From Plasmopara viticola (lineage: Eukaryota; Oomycota; Peronosporomycetes; Peronosporales; Peronosporaceae), in NCBI GenBank assembly GCA_001695595.3, contig MBPM02000122.1, positions 90,702-154,701 on the forward strand: 64,000 bases of DNA. The letters run 5' to 3'. The notes beneath the pieces are model-generated. The model was given only the letters and a program-made list of their open reading frames with translations. It ran no database searches and was not told the DNA's origin. Positions 12,103 to 23,700 of this stretch are shown in pieces. Every line of letters starts with the position of its first letter. The first letter of the stretch is position 1. The translations under genes were made by a program, and so were the position numbers.

Positions 12103-13715
12103 CTACACTGAGGAGTAGTTCTGTATAATCTGGTCGACTTTAAGATATGCGTCCTGAAAGAAGTTACGCTCGATACCAAAACGTTCATAGTGGTGCAGGT
12201 AAGCACCATGTGTAAACATGTCGTAGGCCTTGTCTATTGCGACCGCTAAATTCTGCAGCATAGATTTCGAGTTGCTAATTTGGAGGAGTTAATTATTAGC
12301 TCAAAAACCTTTTTATATAGCCTCGAGAATTACCTGATCAGTGTCCCGGTCTTGTAGTAAGCGTTAAAATTTGAGCTGGACAAAAGGCATCGAAACGGAT
12401 CCGCATTCCAAGGAGCATACATCCGTGGGTCCATCAATGATGCTGTATCAGCTTGACTCGAACATTTTCCTCGTAAAATGAGTATGCTACCAACGGACCG
12501 ATTAAAAGCTTTTTCTTGGTCAGCTTCAAGCGAAATGTCCCAAGAAAGCTGTTTTTCAAAAGCTGCGTTGGTAGCTTGCATCTGATAGTTGAAGCGAAGA
12601 CAGCATTAAGGAAAACTCTGGCCACATTTAATGCTCGCAAAGCAGCAAAAAAATGCAAACCTGGTGCAGGTGCTTTATAATGCCCGTCCAGGTGTGTGTG
12701 CTAAATTGTTTTGACCGATGAGGCATCAACGGCATCATCTTGATGTCCAGCAGCTTATAAGCCTACATCAAATTATAAAAGTACAGCATGATAAAGTATA
12801 GGAGCACCATGAAAAAGCTTAATAGTGATTGTACTGGATGCTGACACAGTCGCTCGCGGATTTCGGATAATGGTTCAAGCATCCTATCTGATTGATTAGC
12901 TGAATCGGTGTCCACGTTTAAAAAAGCAGAAGCCAGGTGGTTTGCTAATACTTCGTTGATTGCGTCGAAGGAAGGATGTGGTATTCGCAGCACCTTCTGG
13001 CAAATCAAACTCGCAATGTCATTTTGCAGCATGATAATACCATGAGCGACGTCGGCTAGACTTGCCATGGTGAGCATTGCATTGTAATTTTGCACGACAA
13101 CTTCTCCAGAGCGATATGGCCACACCACTGTGTTTATCAAAGAGGTCGATGGGTAGAAGTCCGCTAGCTTCTCTGTGAGGAACGAGCCCACTCCGGCGCC
13201 TGTGCCTCCTGCTACACTTTGCAAAGTAATAAATCCCTTAAGCAGATCGCATCGCTCGATTTCCTAGATACGCAATATAACATTAGCATTACTTAAATAT
13301 ATACAGAAAAGTAGTAGAGGGTGTAGTAAATAGCCCGACAGACCGACTGCAGCAAATCCAGTAACTCGCTTTCTGCTTGAGAGCCTTGTGTCTGATACCC
13401 TCTGGCCCAATTATTACCCGACCCACTCTGCCTCGTAAATATATTTTTCGGTTCATACGACCAACTTACACCCGACTTGCAAATCTTCGTCGACTTGTAG
13501 CACTGCTGAATGACCTTCGGCTCCATGTCGATGAGCATCGCGCGTGCTTTTCGTTTGCTAATCTGATCAACTACCGTTCGGTCATTACTCACATTTTCCG
13601 ACGGGCGAAAAAAAGAGGATTCTACTGAGTTATTCTCATCCTCTTCTAATGCAAGCTTGTCGAACAGCGCGCGCCCAAGCTGGTTACCACACTGCCCAAC
13701 CTGAAGCGCTAACAT
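12103..13715 (-). CDS. TUBD1: Delta-tubulin, five exons
   Basis: Delta-tubulin is the tubulin needed for triplet microtubules of centrioles and basal bodies. The reading is spliced: exons 13715-13344, 13263-12835, 12762-12661, 12581-12334 and 12274-12103, with GT-AG introns of 80, 72, 79 and 59 bp, giving about 440 residues (human TUBD1 is about 450). Seen: N-terminal GQCGNQ nucleotide-binding motif, glycine-rich tubulin signature GGTGAGVGSF at the start of exon 2, then WPYRSGEVVVQNYN, typical of delta- and not alpha/beta-tubulin. Exon 3 begins AYKLLDIKMMP and exon 4 carries SVGSILILRG. The C-terminus (HHYERFGIE, then QIIQNYSSV and a stop) matches family endings. The intron positions are my inference from frame and homology. 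No internal stops after splicing, so the gene appears intact. It implies an organism that still builds flagella. Confidence 0.9.
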
Positions 13716-13799
13716 ACTGCAATGCTTCTAAAAACGCACTTAATTGAGTTTATACCGTACGATATCGACAAAACCTAAGAAGGAGATTCACCACGCACC
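13716..13799. promoter_or_regulatory. 84-bp divergent intergenic region
   Basis: The start codons of delta-tubulin (minus) and the Cwc21-like gene (plus) are only 84 bp apart. Both 5' untranslated regions and both core promoters must fit in this space or overlap the opposite gene, so a shared bidirectional promoter is likely. No TATA box stands out; oomycete core promoters often use Inr/FPR-type elements, which I cannot assign with certainty. Confidence 0.6.
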
Positions 13800-15593
13800 A
13801 TGTATAACGGCATCGGTCTGCGCACAGTACGCGGCTCCGGCACGAATGGATATGTGCAGCGCAATCTTAGTTATGTACATGCTTCGCATACGCGTCAAAT
13901 GCTTGCGCGTAATCATAGTGGAGGTCAGTTTGGAGTCTTAAGTGCTCGTGAGGGAGGCAGAAACCACCCATCGCCAAACCCGTACATTCTGCTGCATGAA
14001 CGAAAAAGAAAGGTCGAGCTGCAGCTTATGGAATTGTCGCTGGAGATGGAGAATCGTGGATGCAAGGTCGAGGAAATCCAGGACAAGGTCAAGCGAGAGC
14101 GTGAGCGACTGTTGACGAGTTTGGATGACGAAAGAGGAAATAAGGATAAAGACTTGGAGAATTTGCACAGTCGGCATAAGGATAGGGAGGATAAGAACAA
14201 GCGCATTCAAGAAGCTTTTGATATTTCAACTGACTACGTGGCCGGAGAGAGCTTTGACTCGGAGATGCAGGAGCGACGTCGTCAGGAGAGGAAGGAGAGA
14301 AGAGAGCAAAAGTGGAAGAAGAGGGAGGAGACGCGCCAGCGGAAAGTTGAGAAAGGAACGACGCTGCTTTCAAATCAAAAATCTTTTCGCTTCTCTATGT
14401 CCAGATCAAGATCGCGTTTTCGATTAAGATCCTCAGCAGATCGTCGCAGCATTGATGATTTTAGTCGAGGTCGTAGCAATTATAAGTCGCGCAACGAATC
14501 GAATTCTGGATTTCAATCGTCAGTCAAGGAACAGCACCAACACCCGTCGACGGCTGATAGTCGGAAGCGCCGCTCGGCGTCATCGTTTATCTCTGTATCT
14601 TCGCGCAACAGAAGCTCTAGTTTATCCAGCCGTTTACGGTCTCGTACACCCGACCACAAAATGCAGAAAAAGAGCCGAATTGAGCGGGACGGCTCTGTCG
14701 AAGATAAAAGATTAAAGCGTTCGCAGTTTGCTAACAACGTGAAACTAGACGTAAGGTCTCGCTCTGGCTTAGACACTGATTTAAATCGAAAGCTCAATGC
14801 TAGGGGAGGTCGTGATGGAAATTGTGAAAAGAAAGCTAAGGTGACCGAGAAAAATTTTCAAGAGAAAGTCTTGTTTGGTGAATCGAATTCACGTTCTACC
14901 GTTTCTAACAGCGAGAACAAATTCTTGAATTTGTCAAGACGCTCTGCGTCTGCAGTGACGAACGACTTATCGCTGCCCAAGATGGAAGTGACTTCCAGTT
15001 TGCCTTGTGCGATAAACAAGAAGGATAAGCAGAAAAGGTCTGCGTTTAGAAAGGAAGAGGTTAAAAGCGAGGCGACATCGGAAGTGAATGCTGAAAAGCA
15101 GGAAAACGGTCAGCTTGTCCAGGGCGTCAAAGATAGAAAAAAAGAAGATACTTCTAAGACTTTGAGGTCTTCCGCTGCAGACTTGCGGACTCATTCTCGC
15201 AAGTTCAAACTACGCAGTGCATCATTTGACAAACAACGCAGTTGCAAAAAACAATCAAGCAGTTGGTCGTCTAATGCCTCGAACAGTCCGCGGCACCGAC
15301 GTGTGCGCTCGCGCCGAAATAGTTTGAAGTCTTCGGAGAGATCTAACTCGCAGTCCAACTCGTCCGCATCATCAAGCTACTACTCGCGGTCTCGTTCGCG
15401 GTCTCGTTCGCGGTCTCGTTCGCGGTCTCGTTCGCGGTCTCGTTCGCGATCTCGTTCGCGGTCTCGTTCGCGGTCTTTTTCGCGGTCTCGTTCGGGCTCT
15501 CGTATGAAATATCACTTCCTCAGCTCTAGGAGACGCCGTGGTAGCTTGCGTCGCAGTCGTAGTCGTAGTCGCGGCCGAATTTGTCGCCGCTAA
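13800..15593 (+). CDS. CWC21: Cwc21/SRm300-like spliceosomal SR protein
   Basis: 597 residues, single exon. The N-terminus MYNGIGLRTVRGSGTNGYVQ is the hallmark of the Cwc21/SRRM2 family, which binds Prp8 and Snu114 in the catalytic spliceosome. A cwf21 domain, a charged helix that contacts Prp8, follows at about residues 62-105 (HERKRKVELQLMELSLEME and onward). The rest is low-complexity and rich in Arg, Ser, Lys and Glu, ending in a long RS-dipeptide run (about residues 530-570), as in human SRm300 and unlike the short yeast protein. The start at 13800 is fixed by the conserved N-terminus. Open frames on the other strand and in other frames across this gene are shadows of its biased composition. 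It lies head to head with delta-tubulin. Confidence 0.92.
   Translation: MYNGIGLRTVRGSGTNGYVQRNLSYVHASHTRQMLARNHSGGQFGVLSAREGGRNHPSPNPYILLHERKRKVELQLMELSLEMENRGCKVEEIQDKVKRERERLLTSLDDERGNKDKDLENLHSRHKDREDKNKRIQEAFDISTDYVAGESFDSEMQERRRQERKERREQKWKKREETRQRKVEKGTTLLSNQKSFRFSMSRSRSRFRLRSSADRRSIDDFSRGRSNYKSRNESNSGFQSSVKEQHQHPSTADSRKRRSASSFISVSSRNRSSSLSSRLRSRTPDHKMQKKSRIERDGSVEDKRLKRSQFANNVKLDVRSRSGLDTDLNRKLNARGGRDGNCEKKAKVTEKNFQEKVLFGESNSRSTVSNSENKFLNLSRRSASAVTNDLSLPKMEVTSSLPCAINKKDKQKRSAFRKEEVKSEATSEVNAEKQENGQLVQGVKDRKKEDTSKTLRSSAADLRTHSRKFKLRSASFDKQRSCKKQSSSWSSNASNSPRHRRVRSRRNSLKSSERSNSQSNSSASSSYYSRSRSRSRSRSRSRSRSRSRSRSRSRSRSRSFSRSRSGSRMKYHFLSSRRRRGSLRRSRSRSRGRICRR
15389..15500 (+). repeat. 12-bp tandem repeat encoding the RS run
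   Basis: About nine near-perfect copies of cggtctcgttcg, in frame, encode consecutive Arg-Ser dipeptides of the SR protein. Near identity at synonymous sites points to recent slippage or unequal exchange, so copy number is probably polymorphic. Confidence 0.9.
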
Positions 15594-16202
15594 TCCTTAG
15601 GGTCCAGTTCGATTGCTATCACTTGAAGTTGTTGCTTATGGGTGGAAGGTGCGTTGCTATATTTGATCCACAGCAAACGAGACGTAGAAAAAAGATTAAG
15701 GCGAGCCAAACCCATTTTGACTCTATGAAATATTTTCTTGCGCCTTAAGCCATCCAACACCCGCGAAGACAATTATGAAATCTTACCACACCTCTTTGAT
15801 TCGTCACCGTTGGAGATGGCACCTGTCTAAAAATTTTGTCGGATTAGGTGATATTATTCTTGTAAAAACTATTCCCTTCCAAATCCGATTTCTCAATTGC
15901 AGGGGCCAATAGCTCTGCTGTATAATAAATATGTAGCACAAACCCGAAGGAATCACAGAGATATGGTGCTGTTGTTTGTTGTGGTGGCGCAGCTTGGTCT
16001 TGATGCATTGATCTCGAGTCTGTTTTTAGGTAGGATATCTAACGATTAGCTTTTTTTTACTCTCTGCTTCATTAATGCAAGATTAAGTCTCACGATAAAA
16101 TTTAATCTCATATTGCATTTGTTTGCTCAAATGCAATATATAATTAGCACGGCGACGTTATTTTGCTATTGTATATCGCGTTGTTTTCCAAGAATTTTTT
16201 AA
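15594..16202. other. Intergenic region
   Basis: No gene recognised. It contains the 3' end of the SR protein transcript and the upstream region of the membrane protein gene. A short inverted pair built on 'tgcaatata/tatattgca' lies near 16110-16140. Confidence 0.5.
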
Positions 16203-17240
16203 ATGTCTTCCTTCTCCACCGCAGCGATGACTGCTACCTCCCAGCCGCCGACTACCAACATTAACATACCAGAAAGTAATCGGCTATTCTTTCCAGAATC
16301 CGGTGGTAGCAATAGCTCTGGCGGTTCACCTTCTTCCTCAACGGCCACACCAGGCGGCTGCATGCGTAGGCTGCACCGGCGCTTCCCGCGGATCCGACGC
16401 TGCTTTGTCCGCCTGTCAATGAGTTTTCCGATTAACAGAGCAGCCAACGGTCTGACTGTGATCTTGGCGCTGCTCATGGTAGGTATCGTGGGTACTTTCG
16501 CACTGCACCAGATGATGAGTCCGGAGATTGAGGCGCTCACACAGCAGCGCGAAACGTTAAAAGACGACGTCATGGCACTTCGGCTCCAGGTAAGGAATAG
16601 GACTGAGTACCTCTTCGGTGTTTGTGTGACGTCTAATGTTTGTGTGAGGTATAATGGTTTGGTGTCTATTTGCTAGCTGGAAAACATGACACGCGTCGCT
16701 GAAAGCCGCCTAAAGACTATTCATCTATTAGAGACCGAGCTCGAGCGGCAGCATGTACTAGCAGCGGAGGCCGCAGCAACTGCCACGACTGAAGCAATAT
16801 ATGGTGGTTCCCTTAGCAAAGCCAATGAAACATCTAAAAATGGTGAACTTCGTCCTAACGTGGTGCTTTCAACGATTTTTTACACGCTACTGTTGGGCTC
16901 TGTCGTGCTCGCATTTGTGCTCTACCGAATTTTTTTGATAATTCGCGGTGAGATCGTCGCTCAGTACAAACTAGGTAAGAAAGAGTGTGTTGACAGCATC
17001 GATCCTGGTGGATCCATATTGCCATCGGTGACGGAAGCGTCCATGGACAGCAAGCAGAACGGAAGAGGAACGCCACCACTTCCGACCGCGCGAAGCCAGA
17101 TCGTTGACGAGGCAGATTCTAGTAGCGGTCGATCTGCCACTTCCGGTGGTGCCAATTTGTCGCCACGTAATAAAACAATTGGTGAACCATCGCCACAATG
17201 CTACAAGCGCGCTCCAGGTTTATCGCCAACTATCGTTTGA
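16203..17240 (+). CDS. Unrecognised membrane protein with two predicted transmembrane helices and a coiled coil
   Basis: I do not recognise the family. Two exons, 16203-16589 and 16677-17240, joined in phase 0 across an 87-bp GT-AG intron (GTAAGG...TTTGCTAG), give 316 residues. Seen: a Ser/Pro/Thr-rich N-terminus, a basic patch at about 54-72 (MRRLHRRFPRIRRCF), a first hydrophobic helix at about 82-103, a helical heptad-like region at about 105-160 (EALTQQRETLKDD, then RLKTIHLLETELERQ), a second hydrophobic helix at about 191-217, and a Ser/Pro-rich tail. This suggests both termini in the cytoplasm with a coiled-coil loop on the far side of the membrane. Without the intron the frame stops at 16676, so splicing is needed. 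It lies alone between the SR gene and a tRNA-Ser block. Confidence 0.7.
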
Positions 17241-18120
17241 GTTTTTTTATGTACAGCAAGAACAATAGAACGTTTGACGATACGTTTCGATTACTTTTTG
17301 CTGTAATTTGGAGTGACTTTTTTGATTTAGAAATTGCAGAGATTGAGATCAAAAGATTTTCATCGCTCTGAAAAAGAGCTAGGAGGTGGACGACATTGGA
17401 AGAAGCGCCACGAATGTTAGGACTTGTCAACACGAGTCTCCTGCAGCAAATAATATAAAGCTTCGAGTAGAATTTATCTCAAAAGGTGACATCAAAAATG
17501 GCGCAATTACTTAACACTTACGTAAGCTCAGAAGCGAGCGTAGAATTCCGCAGTGTAAGCATATTGAGATTGGCAATCTGTCATGCATAGACAAAGAAGT
17601 CATTCGCACGAGAACAAGAAAAGTAAGAAGCTAATGCATCAAAGTTTAAAATTTTTAGGCATTTTGAAAAACTAATATTGCTAGGTCCTCTCTTTAAGGG
17701 TGTTAATTTTTGGTTCTTTACAAATTCGACACCACTTTTGCCATGGATTCTTCATTGTCTTTGGGCGAGACGATGGCCGATTCTATTGACCTTTTCAAGA
17801 AATGCACACATATGTGCCCACTTTACTACGTATCAACGCTTGAGCTTTACTAAAATTATGTCTGAGGTAGAGACAGCATCTACTAATGCATTAGGCTTGC
17901 ATTTGTATAACATCATTCGTGATCTGCAAAACTCGGCAACATAAAAGCGCCTAAGCAGGTGGAGAGTCAGTCGTGACATAACACTGCACGTGCCTATTCA
18001 TACCTTATTCGAATTACATCCACTTCACGTAAGGCTTTGAGATGATCAATCGTTTTACAGAGACCATGACACTTGCAGAGAAAATGTAGTAAAAGAAAAA
18101 AAAGCATTAGAAAAGACGAA
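17241..18120. other. Intergenic region
   Basis: No protein family recognised. An 88-codon open frame at 17678-17944 has no recognisable features and is probably chance. Confidence 0.5.
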
Positions 18121-18155
18121 TATTTCCAAGCCCACTTGTAGCAGCCTTCACAAAT

Positions 18156-18235
18156 CGACAGCTGTGAGACTTGATCTCACGCGGGTTGCCCCAATAGATT
18201 TCGAGATATCGCCTTAATCACTCGGCCAAGCTGTC
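18156..18235 (-). pseudogene. tRNA-Ser(CGA) pseudogene
   Basis: Acceptor and T arms are intact, but a deletion in the 5' side of the anticodon stem and D-arm changes break the cloverleaf. Confidence 0.6.
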
Positions 18236-18540
18236 TTAGCACTGAGAACACCTTCACATTGCATCAGCAAGTTGCTTACAGTATACCACGCTATCTACCA
18301 TATTTATCACCACTGTGTTTGCAAACTTCATTTTCTAGCAGCTCCAAATACGAGCAGCATCGTTCCTTAGCTTCAAAGGTCAGGCCCATACGTTTCGCTG
18401 TACTCATATTCGTGCGGTCGTTATGGTCGCATATGCTTGACACCAAAGTCATTTGATTACTGAAAAATTTCGAGGTTGGGCAATGCTTCGTAGATAAAAT
18501 TATTTTCCAGCAGGTGCGACTTTTTGCAGCCTTCACAAAT

Positions 18541-18621
18541 CGACAGCTGTGAGACTTGAACTCACGCGGGTTACCCCAGTAGATTTCGAGTCTATCGCCT
18601 TAACCGCTCGGCCAAGCTGTC
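18541..18621 (-). tRNA. tRNA-Ser(CGA)
   Basis: Type II tRNA on the minus strand. Seven-pair acceptor GACAGCT/AGCTGTC with discriminator G, D arm with GGCCGAGCGGTTAAGGC, anticodon loop CTCGAAA (CGA, reads UCG), long variable arm GGGTAACCC, and T stem GTGAG/CTCAC with loop TTCAAGT. One A-C mismatch at the top of the anticodon stem is the only flaw seen. A T4 run about 45 nt downstream could serve as a Pol III terminator. It is the only near-perfect copy in the window, so the likely source or survivor of the array. Confidence 0.75.
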
Positions 18622-18927
18622 TTAGCAGTGAAGACAGCACCTTCATTGCATCAGCAAATTGCTTACAGTATGCCACGTTACCTAACACATTAACCATCGC
18701 TGTGTTACCAAACTTCACTTTCTAGCAGCTCCAAATACGAGCAGCAGCGCTCTTTAGCTTCAAAGGTCAGGCCCATACGTATCCCTGTAATTATATTCAT
18801 GCGGTCGTTATGGTCGCATCAGCTTGACACCAAAGTCGTTTGATTACTGAACAATATCGAGGTTGGGCCATGCTTCGTAGGTAAAAATATTTTCAAGCAG
18901 ATGTGACTTTTTGCAGCCGTCACAAAT

Positions 18928-19008
18928 TGACAGCTGTCTGTCTTGAACTCACGCGGGTTACCCCAATAGATTTCGAGTCTATCGCCTTAACCGCTCGGCC
19001 AAGCTGTC
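18928..19008 (-). pseudogene. tRNA-Ser(CGA) with broken T stem
   Basis: Acceptor, D and anticodon arms are intact. The T stem reads GTGAG opposite CAGAC, so it cannot pair. The same T-arm change occurs in the copy at 26204-26284, showing that the two units share ancestry. Confidence 0.65.
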
Positions 19009-19313
19009 TTAGCACTGAAATCACCACCTACATTGCATCAGCAAGTTGCTTACAGAATGCCACGCTACCAAACACATTAACCATCGCTGTGGTTTCAAAT
19101 TTCACTTTCTAGCAGCTTCAAATACGAACAGCATCGTTCTTCGCTTCAAAGGTCAGGCCCATACGTTTTGCTATATTCGTATTCGTGCGGTCGTTATGGT
19201 CGCATATGCTTGACACCAAAGTCATTTGATTACTGAAAAATATCGAGGTTGGGCAATGCTTCGCAGATAAAATTATTTTCCAGCAGATGTTTCTTTGTGC
19301 AGCCTTCACAAAT

Positions 19314-19393
19314 CGACAGCTGTGAGACTTGAACTCACGCGGTTTACCCCAATACATTTCGATTCTACGCCTTAACCGCTCGGCCAAGCTGTC
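19314..19393 (-). pseudogene. tRNA-Ser pseudogene
   Basis: Acceptor and T arms are intact; the anticodon stem has a deletion and substitutions (GTAGAATCGAAATGTAT). Confidence 0.6.
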
Positions 19394-19719
19394 TTAGCAC
19401 TGTTGACAGATCTTAGCACTGTCGTCACCGACTACATTGCATCAACAAGTTGCTTAGGGTATGCCACGTTACCTAACGCATTTATCGCCGCTGTGATTAC
19501 AAACTTCATTTTCTAGCAGCTCCAAATACGAGCAGCATCGTTTCTTCGCTTCAAAGGTCAGGCCCAGACGTTTCGCTGTATTCAAATTCATGCGGTCATT
19601 ATGGTCGCATATGCTTTACACCAAAGTCGTTTGATAATTTAAAATTTTGAGGTTGGGCAATGCTTTGTAGATAAAAATATTTTCCAGCAGGTGCGACTTT
19701 TTGCAGCCTTTACAAACCA

Positions 19720-20734
19720 GGCACCTTGAGTATATGTTCTACCCGTGGCCTGAGCGCCTTCAAACCTAGGAACGAAGATGTTAAATTTGCTGAAGACACT
19801 AGTCTCCGCAAATAAAAGTGTTTTCGATGTCAGGGCACCTGAGACCGCACCCTTCTATACGCTAAAGGAATAATATTTTTCACATCATAAGATACTAGAT
19901 TTGCCTATGGCGACGGCATCACGCAAGCATGTACTTTACTTGATAGTAGCACTCGCTTTTTTTATCGAAGAAAAGTGGGAGACAACTATGTCGTAGCCTA
20001 ATGCGGCGAACTGGGAGCACATTCCTTATAAAGCTTTTCAAAGGCATATGTCCATCTAAGAGCAGACAGAGCTCAAAACGAGCTCTTTATTGATCGTAAA
20101 GGAAAGTCACATTTTTGAAATCATTGATAGCGCGCTGGCTTACAAATGTGGTATCTAATGCGTAATGTGCCTACAAGCTTTTCTGTTTTAATACCTTTGC
20201 GGATGGTTTGCTGCTGACATTAGTAAGCAGGCTCTTATTACTCGAGCAGCCTTTGTTAAACTGCATCGGTAAATTGCGAAAATCATCGTGTCCAGGGGGC
20301 ATAAAATATTAAAACTGTACCAATGAACAGCCTTGCTGTTTATTTTTTCGGTTATACTGATTGGAGCTGGTGATGAATGCAGCGTATTGCTTAAGTTGCA
20401 CATGAACACCCCTATTTGTATAACCATTGACTTTTCGCGAGCCAAAGACATCATTGAGATTGTAAATTCCCAGTAGTCCGCTAATACCGACAAAATTTGG
20501 AAAAGTGTCGACAAATATGGTTCATCGTATTTTCGTCATTTCTCACGACAGATATCCCGAATCCATCTTATAGTAGAAAATAGATCGTCTATCCATTCGT
20601 ACCGATGTCGCTGTGAAAAGGCAGATAAGTGGATAGATCTTTCCCAGGAAGATGTCAGAATGCCTTACATTCCCATCTAAAAATTTAAATTTGGAAGCGT
20701 TAAAATTGAGAAAGTCAATTTCTTTAACTAAAGT
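19720..20734. other. Intergenic region
   Basis: No gene recognised. A 108-codon minus-strand frame at 20188-20514 has no convincing family match. The part just before 20735 presumably holds the promoter of the SERAC1-like gene. Confidence 0.45.
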
Positions 20735-23700
20735 ATGTTGCATTCGAGCAGGCAGCTGAATAATGCTCGTCGGTCCTTGGCGCGCTGCCTACCAGTACCA
20801 TCAAGTCGGCGGCTCGCCGCTCCCAAAACTTCAAAAAGGCATTCCTTTTTTTTCTCCAAAAACTCTCTATTATTACCCCGTTCGTCTGTGGTGTTGGGTC
20901 CAGGAGCCGCGGTGCTGGCTCTAATATCCTCCCCCGATGACACACGGCGACTACGTCACATTGCGCTAAGTGGGGTGTTGTTATTCCATGGCAGTGGAGT
21001 TGTGACATCGATGAAAAATGCAGCGGATCTGATGATGCAGTGGAGTGACATATTGCGTGGTGGCGGCTTGGAGGCAGTGCAGGACGAGCTAGTGGAGCGC
21101 CTGCTCAGCTGCATTCTGCACCTATCTGGCGACGAGCACGGCCGAGCAACACTGCGCTTTTTTATAGACAATGGAATATTGCCTCTGCTGGTGCAATACA
21201 TAGAGTGGAATAAGCCTAAAGATCCTCTCAGACTACGACGTACGTAAGGCTGACTTTTTACAAAGAGTTTTAACTGACAAATGCTATGGTCCTGTAGGGT
21301 TGATACAAAGTCTTGAAAAATTAATGGTCGCTGCTGCACAAGACGAGAAGGTAGACCTTCGGCTATCACTGGTGACACTCGGTCAGACGCTTGGCCATTT
21401 TATAGAACACGTCGATATCGTGAGCTGCAAAGCTCTCGTGCAACTCGTTGACGCTCTAATGAGCGTGCAGCTTTTGGCTTTTAAAAAGCTAGGAGAAGAA
21501 GCTGATTCTTTTCGGGCGTTTGTGGTAAAGTGTTCGGACCTGGCCGATCCAGACATTTCGCGGGTAGCATTATGCTGCTCTGCGCTGGTGAATTTGTGCT
21601 CCCCAGATTTACCTGATTCGGTAAAGAATTTTGGGTTGTGGGCACTTGGTGAACTTATACAAGCCGTGGATCAAGACAGGTCGACTTTTTTCCATGCCCG
21701 GCAGCTGCAAGCAGCTTTGGGGTCTGAGTTTGCAACAATGATGTTATCACTTCCACGAAATAATGACGGGTTAGGCTTGCAGGTTCAAGCTTCTTCTGTG
21801 ATGGACAGATTGCTCCAGATCGCTCGACATAGTTCAGCGCTTGTGACTTGCGAAACATACGGGCTTTGGATGAACCAAATTCAGTATTGGACAGGAACAG
21901 AACAAGCGGGAAACAAGCACGAATCTGACAAAGGATGGTTTCGACGGAAAATCGATCAAATTGACCAAAGGGAGAACGAAGAGCAACAGAATTGTAGACA
22001 AAAGCTTCAACTTCAACTGAATAGTTCACGATGTCTGCGTACGCTCACGACTTCTCCACAAGGTCGACGCTACGTTATTGAATCAGCAAGAACACGTGCA
22101 GCACTTTTTAAATTGTCCTGCCAAATCCACAAAAAGAAAAGAGACAGCGCGGATGCCTTTGATAGGGATACGGCAAGACTTATCGTGAGTATGCAGCGGC
22201 ACCTGTCTTGGGCGTTTCGTAACATTTGCACAGGATTTCAAAGCGGCGCTATGGCGCTCGATTGCTTGTATAATGCGTCCTGGACTGCATCTCTTTTGCA
22301 GTCGCGTCAGGATTTACCAATGTCGCGCTTTTTTCGCGGGATAAATGATTTAACAGATTTGCCAATCGCCGGAGCTGAAGAATACGAAGCTAACACTGAG
22401 TATGGATGGGTTGACATTTTGACGGCCTGGACAGCTAGCACAGATCATCAAGTTCGTAAAAATGCCATTGATACTTTAGTCTTTCTTGCTGAACAGAATT
22501 CACACATATCTTTGGGATCAAAACTCGCAGAGGAGGAAGCGATTTGCTCCAAACAAGACCACATTCTTCAAGCGTGGCTAACTAATATGCTTCAGCAGAT
22601 TCGTTTACTCACAGGTGGAGAATTGCTTGCTGTGAAACAAATGGAAGAGATTGCTCACGTGTGTAAAGAGCTAACACCCGGTAACGAGCGGATCTTGTTT
22701 AATCCCGCTGTAGTTGACGCGGGCACTTCAGCTCTGGCAGTATTAGCGGGGCTCCATCACAGTGAGCTTATACAGCAAGGAGTCGTACCACTGGTGGCTT
22801 TGCTGACTGCAACCCGTGCAGCGACACCAGCGCAGCACACACAATGCGCTCGCGTGCTAGCGAACCTTGTCGCTTCTTGCTGCTTTGAAATTGACTTCAA
22901 AGGCTCATTGCTTGCGTTAAATCTGACTTGCGCAGCTATTTTAAGCGATCGTGTCGACATTGTCAAGCTGCTGCGACAAACAGCCTCTGGTAAACATTTT
23001 CTTGGCACAATAAGTTGCTGGCGCGAATGCGACGACCCAATGCAGCGCTCAAATTATTTTCGCGTTGTACAAAATCTCCGTGCGTACGATGAAGTAGTGG
23101 CAACTGGGCGTTTGATACAAGATGTCTACTGTGAAGGTGTGCACCCGATTGTCCCGAAGCACAACTCCGAATCATTGGAGCGATCTACAGACATCAAGAG
23201 CTCCACGTCCTTGGTAGATGTGGTGTTTGTGCATGGATTGCGTGGACATCCTTTTCGTACTTGGCGCGTTGGTATGAGTAATGAAGCAGAAGGGAAGACT
23301 GACGTATGGCCAGATGTGTTGCTTTCTAGGGACTTGGAACGCAACAACGTGCCTGCCCGGTTAGTGACACTAGGTTACGAAGCAGGTATGGTAAGCTGGT
23401 CCAGTCCGTGGCCTTCGCTTACTTTACAGGAACGTGCACGAGTCATGCTTTCTGCCCTATACGCTGCAAATATTGGTCGTGATCGTCATCCTGATGCTCC
23501 CACTCGCCCGGTTGTCTTTGTCACCCATTCGATGGGTGGCTTACTGATCAAAAAGATGCTTTTACTCGAGCGTGAACATCGCAAGTATTCCGGCCTGGCT
23601 GATAACACTAGAGGCGTCATTTTTCTTGCCGTTCCGCACTTTGGTTCTGATTTAGCCAAGGGCATGCAATCCGAGGCTATTCGCAAACTGATCCAAATAC

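Larger units (their letters stand above)
18120..19720 (-). repeat. tRNA-Ser tandem array, younger block
   Basis: Four full units with tRNA 3' edges at 18156, 18541, 18928 and 19314 (period 385-387 bp), plus a fifth truncated unit ending near 19720. Spacer segments such as 'cattgcatcagcaagttgct', 'agcagctccaaatacgagca' and 'gtgcggtcgttatggtcgca' are shared with the 24.7-29.4 kb block. Units are far more alike than those left of 12 kb. Confidence 0.9.

Noticed and set aside
13925..15194. Long open frames on the minus strand and in other plus frames inside the SR gene
   Set aside because: They are shadows of the Arg/Ser/Lys-biased sequence and have no conserved content.
20188..20514. 108-codon minus-strand frame as a gene
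   Set aside because: No signal, domain or splice context. A faint resemblance to copia polyprotein pieces was too weak to claim.
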